NCBI GenBank assembly: GCA_002483345.1
Contig: DLHS01000007.1
Location: 124,001-188,000 of the forward strand
Length of the DNA stretch: 64,000 nucleotides
Origin: Bacteroidetes bacterium UBA7662
GTDB lineage: Bacteria > Bacteroidota > Bacteroidia > UBA7662
Direction: 5' to 3'
Below, in pieces: positions 52,607 through 60,549 of this stretch. The translations under genes were made by a program, and so were the position numbers. Each line of letters opens with the position of its first letter. The stretch's first letter is position 1. The notes beneath the pieces are model-generated. The model made no database searches and was not told where the DNA came from. It worked only from the letters and a program-made list of their open reading frames with translations.

Positions 52607-52652
52607 GTTAATCGCCGCTTAACATGGCCTTAACAAGGTGCGGGTACTTTTG
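52607..52652 (+). promoter_or_regulatory. Pho-box-like repeats with -7 element before the surface lipoprotein gene
   Basis: Three direct half-sites follow at exact 11-bp steps: GTTAATCG (52607), CTTAACAT (52618) and CTTAACAA (52629). Eight bp later is TACTTTTG (52645-52652), a full match to the TAnnTTTG -7 element. The repeats take the place of a -33 box, as PhoB-type activator sites do. The start codon is at 52683. Confidence 0.62.
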
Positions 52653-52682
52653 TCGCAGCTAAACAATCTAAAAAGCAGCTAT

Positions 52683-54023
52683 ATGAACACATTGAAAATG
52701 ATGCAACGTTTCGCAACCATCGCACTGCTCGCAGTGGCGCTCGTTTCATGCGACGACGAAGATCCCATTGTAGAACCACCTGTAACGAGTGGTCTCGAAG
52801 TAATTGAAGGTGACATTACGGCCAGCCGCAGCCTCGATGCTTCTAAAAAGTATCTTTTGAAAGGCAAAGTATTCGTACAGGCTCCTGCCGTATTGACCAT
52901 TCCTGCCGGTACCATCATTTTTGGTGACAAAGCCTCTAAAGGTGCTTTGATTATCAACCGTGGTGCTCAGATCATGGCAGAAGGAACTGCTTCCAGCCCC
53001 ATCATCTTCACTTCAAATGCTCCTGTAGGTTACCGTAACCGTGGTGACTGGGCAGGTATCGTTATTTGCGGTAATGCTGACAACAACGGTAACGCCAATT
53101 CTACCATCGAAGGTATTTCTGCTACCGGTACGGAGAATGGTTTGTATGGCCCTGGTGCAGGTACAGCCATCAACAACCAGAACAGTGGTACCATGAAGTT
53201 TGTACGCATCGAGTTTGCCGGTCAGGAGCTTTCTCCCGACAACGAGTTGAACTCTCTCACCATGGGATCAGTAGGTTCAGGTACTACCATCGAAAACATC
53301 GTGGTAACCTATGCCAACGACGATGCTTATGAGTGGTTTGGTGGTTACAACAACCACAAATACCTCATTTCTTACAGCGCGTGGGATGATGATTTTGACA
53401 CCGACCGTGGTTATTCAGGTAAAGTACAGTACGGTCTCGTGATCCGCGATGCCAACATTGCTGACAAATCCGGTTCACGTGCTTTCGAAGCATCTTCTAA
53501 CTCGAACGCTTCTGCCACCCCGCATTCTGCTGCTGAATTCGCTAACATCACAGTCGTTGGCCCACGTGTATTTGCTTCTTCTATCAACGCCAATTATCAG
53601 GCTGCTGCTGAAGTGAATTCTAATTCAGCTTTGAAAATCTACAACTCTATCATGGCTGGTTTCCCTATCGGCTATCGTTTGAATGGTGCCGGCGCCACTG
53701 CTGCTGCTACCGGTAACCTGTTCTTCCGCAATGCTGCCAACACAGCTGTAAGCGGTGGTTCTACCCTTCCTGCTGATTTTGCCACTACCAACTTGGTATT
53801 GGGCGATTCAGCTTCTTTTGTAAGTCAGGTTTGGGCTGATGCACCAAGCTTCAGCAACTTCAATCCATTGCTTGCAGGTGGTAGCCCCCTTGCTGCCAGT
53901 GCCACACCGGTTGCAGGTTTTGATGCTGTAACCCACGTAGGTGCCTTCGGAACAGCTGCTCCTGCAGGTTGGTTCTGGGGTAGTGCCTGGATTGAGTTCA
54001 ATACTGTGAACAAAGTTTACTAA
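52683..54023 (+). CDS. Beta-helix-like surface lipoprotein paired with the TonB receptor
   Basis: This is a 446-residue lipoprotein; the signal MNTLKMMQRFATIALLAVALVSC gives Cys23 followed by DDED, an acidic stretch consistent with surface export. The mature part has beta-helix-like segments (KVFVQAPAVLTIPAGTIIFGDKASKGALIINRGAQIMAEGTASSPIIFTS, then GMKFVRIEF- and IENIVVTYAN-type repeats), Asn- and Gly-rich. Proteins of this kind accompany TonB receptors in Bacteroidota, but no substrate is established. ATG 52683 is chosen for its lipoprotein signal. Unusually Ala- and Ser-rich composition and highly regular codon use suggest strong expression. A strong terminator follows. Confidence 0.82.
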   Translation: MNTLKMMQRFATIALLAVALVSCDDEDPIVEPPVTSGLEVIEGDITASRSLDASKKYLLKGKVFVQAPAVLTIPAGTIIFGDKASKGALIINRGAQIMAEGTASSPIIFTSNAPVGYRNRGDWAGIVICGNADNNGNANSTIEGISATGTENGLYGPGAGTAINNQNSGTMKFVRIEFAGQELSPDNELNSLTMGSVGSGTTIENIVVTYANDDAYEWFGGYNNHKYLISYSAWDDDFDTDRGYSGKVQYGLVIRDANIADKSGSRAFEASSNSNASATPHSAAEFANITVVGPRVFASSINANYQAAAEVNSNSALKIYNSIMAGFPIGYRLNGAGATAAATGNLFFRNAANTAVSGGSTLPADFATTNLVLGDSASFVSQVWADAPSFSNFNPLLAGGSPLAASATPVAGFDAVTHVGAFGTAAPAGWFWGSAWIEFNTVNKVY

Positions 54024-54042
54024 GCAACACATAAATTCGGCA

Positions 54043-54076
54043 GGGAGTCTGGCAGCAATGCCAGACTCCCTTTTTT
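54043..54076 (+). terminator. Strong rho-independent terminator
   Basis: A perfect 12-bp stem (54043-54054 with 54059-54070, GGGAGTCTGGCA/TGCCAGACTCCC) with loop GCAA is followed by six T. It lies 19 nt after the surface lipoprotein stop. Confidence 0.95.
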
Positions 54077-54094
54077 ATTTCAGAACTTTATACC

Positions 54095-54670
54095 ATGAGA
54101 AAATTTCTCTTTGTGCTGGTGGTTGTGTTTACCGGGTGCAGCCAACAGGCCTATGATCCCTCCCGGGTGTTATCAGGAGCGGAAGAAGCAGCCTGGGTCC
54201 GCAGGCTGGCGGTTTATGTAGATACCCGTCCGAATGATATCAAACCTGCCGACCGGTTTCTCGGCCGTTATAAAGGCTATTACGACAGCCTGGTTGTAAG
54301 GCATGAGAGTAAACTGGCTGCTTTTCATCAGGAAGGGGATCTGTACTACTATCTGTATCATAAAAAGGATGTGAAAAGTATGTATGAGCATTACCGCTAT
54401 GTAGGCGGTGTATGTAAGCTGGATGCGCAGGGGAATATAAGCTGGCTGGATCAGCGCTTTTACTCGCCGCGACTCACAGCCGAAGAGATGGACAGAGGGG
54501 CGGAGCTGTTCAGAAGTATGGTTGAAACGCAGGACATCAGCGCTTTTATAGGTAATTTTGACTATGTGGAATGGCCGGATGCCGACTTCATTTATTCACC
54601 TGAGAAGCAGGAATGGGTTTTGCAGGATACATCACGCTTGCGGGGGATAGCACCCATGATACACGAATAA
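54095..54670 (+). CDS. Hypothetical lipoprotein
   Basis: This is a 191-residue lipoprotein with signal MRKFLFVLVVVFTGC (Cys15). The mature part is mixed alpha/beta with aromatic-rich stretches (GRYKGYYDSLVVRHESKLAAFHQEGDLYYYLYHKKDVKSMYEHYRYVGGVCKLD). I recognise no family. It begins 19 nt after a strong terminator and so needs its own promoter or readthrough. It may belong functionally with the preceding receptor and lipoprotein, but only proximity suggests this. Confidence 0.68.
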   Translation: MRKFLFVLVVVFTGCSQQAYDPSRVLSGAEEAAWVRRLAVYVDTRPNDIKPADRFLGRYKGYYDSLVVRHESKLAAFHQEGDLYYYLYHKKDVKSMYEHYRYVGGVCKLDAQGNISWLDQRFYSPRLTAEEMDRGAELFRSMVETQDISAFIGNFDYVEWPDADFIYSPEKQEWVLQDTSRLRGIAPMIHE

Positions 54671-54770
54671 CAAATCATATCTAAAAGGCAACTTCCTTTT
54701 TTTCGTGTTTCAGTAGTTCTGTTAACACTAAGTCAATTATGCAGGTTGCTTCTTATCTTCATGGCACCAA

Positions 54771-56054
54771 ATGGCCATGAAAACTGCTTTACCGAACTTC
54801 ACGAGCTTCCAGTATCTGTGGCTTGTAGTGCTTGCTTTCGGGTGCGCGACAGCCCGTGTTTCTGCGGCAGAGGAGCGTTATGTGGTGAGGGAAATAGAAC
54901 CCCTGGAAATGGCGGAATGGTTCAGTCACGATGAATGGCCGACACAATTTCTGGACAATCGCTGGTGGGATCAGGAGCATAGCTTGCTGGAGGTACAGCC
55001 GGGTTTCAGGTGGCTGACGCCTTCCTTTGATTCGCTGAGCAGACTACTCAACATGACCGACCTGGCTGCCAACAATGCCAATAACCACATATGGATCGTT
55101 TTAGGCAGGCTCACGGCCATCAAAGACTGTGAACCGGCAGATAAGCTGCTCATTGCCCTGCATGCCCAGCAGGAAGGCCTTATGGGCCTGCACCAGCGCT
55201 GGCAACTGAACTGGATACTCGGCCGGCTTTACACCATCAAAGCCAATTCGGAGCTGAGTTTATACTATCTCCTGCTGGCACAGCAACTGGCGACCGAGTC
55301 GGGTAATCTGTTCGCAGCCATGGAAACGCATTACGCCCTTTACCTCAGGGCGGAAATTCTCGATAAGAAGCAGGAATGGGAGCATTATCGCGCTTACCTG
55401 AGGTCGAGGGATATGGTCAGGGCCCGTTGGCTCAAAGCGCAGTTAACCACAGACTTGTCGGTGGGGCCGCCTTCTTTTGCGGAATCTCTGGAGGTGCAGC
55501 GGGCTTTCCTTGTGCCATCCAATGAAAAGGGGGGGTTGAAATGGCTGCTGCCGGCACTTCTCGTTCTCTTGCTGATTTCGGGTTATTGGGTGTACAGCCG
55601 TTATATGCAAGCTGCTCAGCCGGTGTCGGTGGCCAGAGCTGCGGAATCAAATTTTGAAATACTGCCGTTGAAGGATGTTACGGAAGTCAGCAAGAGCCCG
55701 GTGAAAACGGAACTGAGTGCCGATGAGGAGATACCGGTTGATGAAGAAAAGGTAGAGAAACTCAGTACCCTCCATTTGCTCAAGCTGCTCACGGAAGACG
55801 ACTGGTCGAAGTTCGCAGATGCTTTTGAGATGATATATGACGGCTTTCAGTGGCGGCTGCGGAAAAAAGTGCCTGACCTGACCCCTGCAGAACTGAGGCT
55901 TATGTGCCTGATTCGCATGCACCTCAGTTCCAGGGAAATAGCCCGACGTCTCGGCATTTCTCAGCAAAGTGTGAACATCTCCCGCTATCGTTTAAGACGC
56001 AAAATCGGCTTAGAACACCATGAAAGGCTCGAAGAGTATGTCCTGAAAGTCTGA
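54771..56054 (+). CDS. Membrane-tethered LuxR-type transcriptional regulator
   Basis: The protein has 427 residues. After a signal-like N-terminus (FQYLWLVVLAFGCATARVSAA) comes an exported helical domain of about 220 residues with TPR-like helix pairs (LHQRWQLNWILGRLYTIKANSELSLYYLLLAQQLATESGN). One membrane helix (about 258-278, WLLPALLVLLLISGYWVYSRY) follows, then a cytoplasmic linker and a C-terminal helix-turn-helix (LTPAELRLMCLIRMHLSSREIARRLGISQQSVNISRYRLRRKIGL). The output domain is LuxR/GerE-like. It could sense an envelope signal and act directly on DNA. It ends 2 bp from the convergent AraC gene. Confidence 0.82.
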   Translation: MAMKTALPNFTSFQYLWLVVLAFGCATARVSAAEERYVVREIEPLEMAEWFSHDEWPTQFLDNRWWDQEHSLLEVQPGFRWLTPSFDSLSRLLNMTDLAANNANNHIWIVLGRLTAIKDCEPADKLLIALHAQQEGLMGLHQRWQLNWILGRLYTIKANSELSLYYLLLAQQLATESGNLFAAMETHYALYLRAEILDKKQEWEHYRAYLRSRDMVRARWLKAQLTTDLSVGPPSFAESLEVQRAFLVPSNEKGGLKWLLPALLVLLLISGYWVYSRYMQAAQPVSVARAAESNFEILPLKDVTEVSKSPVKTELSADEEIPVDEEKVEKLSTLHLLKLLTEDDWSKFADAFEMIYDGFQWRLRKKVPDLTPAELRLMCLIRMHLSSREIARRLGISQQSVNISRYRLRRKIGLEHHERLEEYVLKV

Positions 56055-56056
56055 GA

Positions 56057-56929
56057 CTACCCTGTTTTACCCACCTTGCGAATCAAATCTGAAGGTTTTA
56101 TGCCAAAACGGGCCACAAATTTGGTGCTGAAGTAAGACGAGTTTGAAAAGCCGACACTTGTACAGGCCTCGAAGATGCTTTTATGACCCTGCTCAATGAG
56201 CTTATACGCATTCAGCAAACGGAATTCTGTCAGGTAAGCCTTGGGGGGCATGCCGGTAAGCTGCATACATTTACGCTCCAGGCTGCTTATACTCATACCT
56301 AAAAGTTTGGTGAGCTCATCAATACTCAGCGACGGATTGTTGTAGTTGGTTTTGATGATCCTGTTCAGCCTGTCAAGCAGCAGCTGGTCATCGTGTTTGT
56401 TGTGCAGCAAACCATCATGCAAACCTGCCCTGTTCAGAATATGCTGTTTCAAACGTTCATGGTAGGCCGTGAAGGCAATCAGCTGATTGAAAATCTCCTG
56501 ACCGCTTAGTATGTTGTTACTGCAAAATAAAGCACCTGATCTGTAGGCCTTTTGAATCTGATTGCCTTCCATGTCGGGAGAAAACAACAATACCGGAACC
56601 GGATTCTGACCCGTTCTCGATCCCATACTCCGCAACATTACCCATAGGCTGGCGCGCAATTGTTCAACTGCAATAACCACCTGGTCGATGTTTATCGTTT
56701 TCATGGTCACCAGACCATCCATCGGATTGGTCACCGCGACGACATGGAAACAGCGTCCGAACATATTGCGGAGCTCACGGAATAAATTTTCGCAGTCACA
56801 CACCAACAGTATGGTCTGCTTTTTCTCCGACATAACCGGATGCCCTGGCAGGAAAAGTTCAGAAGAGGTGGCCTGGGTAAGCTCAATAATTTTCGGGGAA
56901 GCAGTTGAATCCGGAAGTTGCATATTCAT
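56057..56929 (-). CDS. AraC-family regulator with degenerate receiver-like domain
   Basis: The protein has 290 residues. The N-terminal half (about 34-155, QTILLVCDCENLFRELRNMFGRCFHVVAVTNPMDGLVTMKTINIDQVVIAVEQL) has the alpha/beta outline of a response-regulator receiver, but the phospho-acceptor Asp position reads VVIAVEQ. The C-terminal 100 residues form an AraC/XylS double helix-turn-helix (SLSIDELTKLLGMSISSLERKCMQLTGMPPKAYLTEFRLLNAYKLIEQ...SVGFSNSSYFSTKFVARFGIKPSDLIRK). It probably binds DNA without phosphorylation control. No kinase gene is nearby. Confidence 0.83.
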   Translation of the reverse strand: MNMQLPDSTASPKIIELTQATSSELFLPGHPVMSEKKQTILLVCDCENLFRELRNMFGRCFHVVAVTNPMDGLVTMKTINIDQVVIAVEQLRASLWVMLRSMGSRTGQNPVPVLLFSPDMEGNQIQKAYRSGALFCSNNILSGQEIFNQLIAFTAYHERLKQHILNRAGLHDGLLHNKHDDQLLLDRLNRIIKTNYNNPSLSIDELTKLLGMSISSLERKCMQLTGMPPKAYLTEFRLLNAYKLIEQGHKSIFEACTSVGFSNSSYFSTKFVARFGIKPSDLIRKVGKTG

Positions 56930-57032
56930 GGCTTAATTACAATGTTTTCAGGCAGGCAAGTTAGCCGGGTAGCTGGCTGATACCTAAAAAAGCCACTATA
57001 CAAAACGATATACAATTTTAGAAAAACAGGCT

Positions 57033-58040
57033 TTAAATCGTGTTTTTCAGCATGGCCCAACGACTAACAGCAGTATCCACTACCTTTTGGGTCTCATCCG
57101 GAAATAAAACAGCTGGCGGCGTGTCGGAGCCGAGCCAGGCCCTGAGCTTATCTGTAAAAGCCGGGCCGATCTGCTCTGCCACCACCGCGCCGAACGCTGC
57201 TGCGGCATAGGCGTTGGCGTGTTGTTCGTATTGCGCCTTCATCGGAATCACCATCAGTTTTTTCCCCAGAAAAAGAGCCTCGGCGGGAGCTTCAAAGCCA
57301 CCTCCGGTAAGCACCGCCTCACAGCATTCCAACTGCTTCAGAAAGGCCTCGTTCTGAATGGGCATTACCTCCACATTTTGGTGCCGGTATGCCCTGGCGG
57401 CATGTTTCGAGAACAGCACCCAGCGCCGCTCCGGCAACTGTTCAAAATGGGCGAGCAGCGTGGCATCGGCATAGGCGGGGAGATACACGAGGATCGAACC
57501 GTCGCGGGTGGGCTGCAGCGCGCGGACTTCCCTGCGGATCACCGGCGTGGTGATATGCCGGTCGTAGGCAGCAAAGTGAAAACCCACATAGTCAGTGCAG
57601 GGGGCATACCAGCGGAACAAAAACTCCGCGAAACGGTCGCGCCAGGCTGGCGGGCGCGGCGTGGCTTGGCTTAGAAATGCGGCCTGGTGACTCATGGCAA
57701 AGCACTTTTTACCCTTCAGCCGGCAGGCCCAGGCACTCAATGGCTCAAAATCGTTGATGATGAGGTCGTAATCCTCCACAGGTAAACGGCCCAGGTCGCG
57801 GAGAAACCGCCAGGGCCTGAGTTTCCGAAGGGTTTGCCCGAATGCTACCCCGCCTTGCTGCCCGAAAATGAAACTCAGCCCGTAAAACTGATAACGCACG
57901 GGCCAGGGCAGAGCCACATCGGCCTGAATGCCGCTTACGAGTATATCCACCTCTCCGTGCTGTTGCAGGCAAGGGACGATGTCGCGGGCACGGCTCAGAT
58001 GGCCGTTACCGGTACCCTGAATGGCGTATAGGATTCGCAT
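57033..58040 (-). CDS. GT-B-fold glycosyltransferase (UDP-glycosyltransferase-like)
   Basis: This 335-residue protein has the N-terminal RILYAIQGTGNGHLSRARDIVPCL motif of MGDG-synthase/MurG-like glycosyltransferases. The C-terminal nucleotide-sugar-binding block is CCEAVLTGGGFEAPAEALFLGKKLMVIPMKAQYEQHANAYAAAAFGA. There is no signal peptide; it is probably membrane-associated. It overlaps the LpxH-like phosphatase gene by 1 nt (TGATG), and the pair recurs in Bacteroidota, suggesting lipid or envelope glycan synthesis. The sugar and acceptor are unknown. Confidence 0.82.
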   Translation of the reverse strand: MRILYAIQGTGNGHLSRARDIVPCLQQHGEVDILVSGIQADVALPWPVRYQFYGLSFIFGQQGGVAFGQTLRKLRPWRFLRDLGRLPVEDYDLIINDFEPLSAWACRLKGKKCFAMSHQAAFLSQATPRPPAWRDRFAEFLFRWYAPCTDYVGFHFAAYDRHITTPVIRREVRALQPTRDGSILVYLPAYADATLLAHFEQLPERRWVLFSKHAARAYRHQNVEVMPIQNEAFLKQLECCEAVLTGGGFEAPAEALFLGKKLMVIPMKAQYEQHANAYAAAAFGAVVAEQIGPAFTDKLRAWLGSDTPPAVLFPDETQKVVDTAVSRWAMLKNTI

Positions 58041-58906
58041 CAGCTCGCAGCCGAATACTTCATCAGCTTGCTGAAAAGTAAGGCTTCTTCCAGACCCGAT
58101 TGTTCAAAAATCTCAAAAATATTCTGCTCCGAGGGCTGGTCATCCAGGCGGATGGCCGCGTGCTCAGAGGCGATGTGCTGGTAAATTTTCCAGGCCCCGT
58201 CGTGATATTCGAGGCTGGTCAGGTTTTCGATCCAGTCGCCCGAATTGAGGTAGGTGGTTTTACCCTTCACATTTTCATATTCCCGCATGCTGGGCTGGTG
58301 GATGTGGCCACACACCACATAGCTGTACTTGTTGTCGATGGCCAGCTCGGCGGCTACCTGCTCAAAATCGTTGATGTACTTCACGGCCGATTTTACACTG
58401 TCCTTGATCTTTTTGGAAAGGGATATTTTGCCCCTGCCCAGCTTCTCGAGGCACCAGTTCACAAAACGGTTCAGCATGATGAGCGAATCGTAACCTACCG
58501 CGCCCAGCTTGGCCAGCCATTTTGAATACCGCATGGTGACATCGAACACATCGCCGTGGAAAAACCAGGCCTTTTTGCCGTCCAGCTCAATCAGCAGCTT
58601 GTCTTTCAGGTGGAAGTTGCCGAGTTTGAGACCGCTGAAACGGCGCAGCATCTCATCGTGGTTGCCGGTGAGGTAGTAAACAGGTACACCGTTGCTCAGA
58701 AATTCGAAGATCTTTTTAACGACTAGCATGTGGGTCTTCGGCCAGTAACGCTTGCGGAATTGCCAGATATCGACAATATCGCCGTTTAAAATCAGGAGGC
58801 CGGGTTCTATGCTGTTGAGGTATTGTAGCAGCTCGGTGGCGTGACATCCGTAGGTACCCAGATGCACATCTGAGATGACTACCATATCTACTTTCCGTTT
58901 TTGCAT
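58040..58906 (-). CDS. LpxH-like metallophosphatase (UDP-2,3-diacylglucosamine diphosphatase family)
   Basis: This is a calcineurin-fold phosphoesterase of 288 residues. Metal-ligand motifs are in order: ISDVHLGTYG, LNGDIVDIWQ, LTGNHDEMLR, FFHGDVFD and VVCGHIHQPS. The DIWQFRKRYWP stretch and length fit the UDP-2,3-diacylglucosamine diphosphatase family, which includes LpxH and related phosphatases of other substrates. True LpxH is about 240 residues, so function in lipid A synthesis is plausible but not certain. It is coupled by 1 nt to the glycosyltransferase gene, which may point to a separate glycolipid pathway. Confidence 0.82.
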   Translation of the reverse strand: MQKRKVDMVVISDVHLGTYGCHATELLQYLNSIEPGLLILNGDIVDIWQFRKRYWPKTHMLVVKKIFEFLSNGVPVYYLTGNHDEMLRRFSGLKLGNFHLKDKLLIELDGKKAWFFHGDVFDVTMRYSKWLAKLGAVGYDSLIMLNRFVNWCLEKLGRGKISLSKKIKDSVKSAVKYINDFEQVAAELAIDNKYSYVVCGHIHQPSMREYENVKGKTTYLNSGDWIENLTSLEYHDGAWKIYQHIASEHAAIRLDDQPSEQNIFEIFEQSGLEEALLFSKLMKYSAAS

Positions 58907-58983
58907 ATGGATGCTGGTTTGTACAAAAAAACAGCATGGCTGTGAACCAGTGATTAAGCGCTTATTACGAAGGGATTAATTTA

Positions 58984-59490
58984 TCAGCCTTCCTGCTTCA
59001 GCCGCTCTGCCAGCGCCAGCAGGGCCGTTTCGCTGTCGACCGTTATATGCGCCTGCTGATAGGCCGCCTGGCGGATGGCCAGAAGCTGACCGAGTTTTTC
59101 CCGGATTTGGACTTTGTCTCTGCTTGGGAACATAGGGCGTTGCTGGCGGGAGATGCTCAGCCGGTGCGAAAGCTCCTCCAGATTTATATTCAGCCAGATC
59201 ACCCGGCCGTTGGCCAGCATCCAGACCATATTATCTTCCCAGGCAGCCGCGCCACCGCCGCAGCCCACCACCAGCTGTTCGCTGGAGCCGGTTTCACGCA
59301 GGCAACTGGCTTCCATCAACCGGAAAGCGGTTTCCCCTTCTTTTTTGAAGATCTCAGGGATACGCTGATGCGCCCGCATCTCCACCAGCTTGTCTAGATC
59401 GGCATATCCCCAGCCGAGTTTACGGGCGAAACGTTTGCCGGAAGTAGATTTTCCGGTTCCGGGCAGACCAACCAGGTAAATGCGGCTCAT
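58984..59490 (-). CDS. aroK: Shikimate kinase
   Basis: This 168-residue kinase phosphorylates shikimate in aromatic amino acid synthesis. P-loop IYLVGLPGTGKSTSGKRFARKLG is at 4-26. The shikimate-binding Asp is in YADLDKLVEMRAHQRIPEIFKKEGETAFRLMEASCLRE, and GCGGGAAAWEDN is the family's GGG loop. IWLNINLEELSHRLS...RPMF gives the lid region. The start overlaps the ABC permease stop by 4 nt. The usual DxD is DLDKL, and the second Arg contacts appear present. Confidence 0.92.
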   Translation of the reverse strand: MSRIYLVGLPGTGKSTSGKRFARKLGWGYADLDKLVEMRAHQRIPEIFKKEGETAFRLMEASCLRETGSSEQLVVGCGGGAAAWEDNMVWMLANGRVIWLNINLEELSHRLSISRQQRPMFPSRDKVQIREKLGQLLAIRQAAYQQAHITVDSETALLALAERLKQEG

Positions 59491-60545
59491 TGCAGTCGGA
59501 TACGGGGGTCAAGCCAGGCGTAGATGAAATCCACGAGTATGTTGATGAGCACAAAGGCCACCGAAATAAACAGCACCGAACCCATCACCACCGGCATGTC
59601 GAACTTCATCAGTGCATCAACGGTAACCTTGCCGAGGCCTTTCCAGCCGAAAATGTATTCCACAAACACGGCTCCGGCCAGCAAAGAGGCGAACCAGCCG
59701 GAAATAGCGGTGACCACCGGCCCCAGCGCGTTGCGCATCACATGCCGCCACAACACCTGCCGTTCCGACAAACCCTTGGCCCGCGCTGTGCGGATATAGT
59801 CCATCCCCATCACCTCCAGAAAAGTATTGCGGCTCAGCTGCACGATGATGGCCAGCGGACGTAATCCAAGGGTGAAGGCGGGCAGCAATAAATTCTCCCA
59901 GGCAATCTGCCGACCCAGAAACGGATCGATGCGGAACAGGCTGCCGGTCATCGACAGGCCGGTCCAGTCGTGCCAGAGGTAGCCGAACAGCCAGGCAATG
60001 ACAATACTCGCGAAATAACTGGGCACCGAAATCCCGATGATGGAGATGAAAACCGCCAGCCGGTCTATCCAGCTCTGGGGGTGGAGCGCTGCCACGGCTC
60101 CCAGCAGCAGCCCGATGACGGTGGCCAGCAGCATGGCCGCTACCGCCAGTACCGCGGTACCGGGCAGGGCGCCGGCCAGGATGGCGTTGACGGTTTGTTT
60201 GCTCTGGTAAGAACGACGCAGATAGGGCGCCTTGGCCACCAGCCAGCGTTCTCCGCCGAGGGGGATGAGGCGGCTGTAGCCGTATTTGGCTTCCTCCGCC
60301 GAATCGTGGCGGTGGATGCTGAGGGGACTGATGTCGTGGAGATAAAGGCGGAACTGGGTGGATTTAGGTTGGTCAAGCCCCAGTTCTTTGGTGACTGCTT
60401 CCAGCGAAGCGATGTCGCTGCGCTGCCCGAGGGTCATCTGCGCGGCATCGCCGGGGAGGACGTTGAACAGAAAAAAGACAATAGTCACCACCCCGAACAG
60501 CACGAGCAGTCCGGAAAACAGGCGTTTGAGGAGGTAACCCGCCAT
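59487..60545 (-). CDS. DppB-type ABC transporter permease
   Basis: This is a 352-residue inner-membrane permease of the dipeptide/oligopeptide family. The N-terminal GYLLKRLFSGLLVLFGVVTIVFFLFNVLPGDAA is diagnostic. A longer-than-usual extracytoplasmic loop (about 50-120) precedes the PF00528 core, with the EAA motif DYIRTARAKGLSERQVLWRHVMRNALGPV and the last helices AGAVFVEYIFGWKGLGKVTVDALMKFDMPVVMGSVLFISVAFVLINILVDFIYAWLDPR. The partner DppC, ATPases and binding protein are not adjacent, so its partners must be elsewhere. It is packed between BT_3928 (4 nt) and aroK (4-nt overlap). Confidence 0.9.
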   Translation of the reverse strand: MAGYLLKRLFSGLLVLFGVVTIVFFLFNVLPGDAAQMTLGQRSDIASLEAVTKELGLDQPKSTQFRLYLHDISPLSIHRHDSAEEAKYGYSRLIPLGGERWLVAKAPYLRRSYQSKQTVNAILAGALPGTAVLAVAAMLLATVIGLLLGAVAALHPQSWIDRLAVFISIIGISVPSYFASIVIAWLFGYLWHDWTGLSMTGSLFRIDPFLGRQIAWENLLLPAFTLGLRPLAIIVQLSRNTFLEVMGMDYIRTARAKGLSERQVLWRHVMRNALGPVVTAISGWFASLLAGAVFVEYIFGWKGLGKVTVDALMKFDMPVVMGSVLFISVAFVLINILVDFIYAWLDPRIRLQ

Positions 60546-60549
60546 CTTT

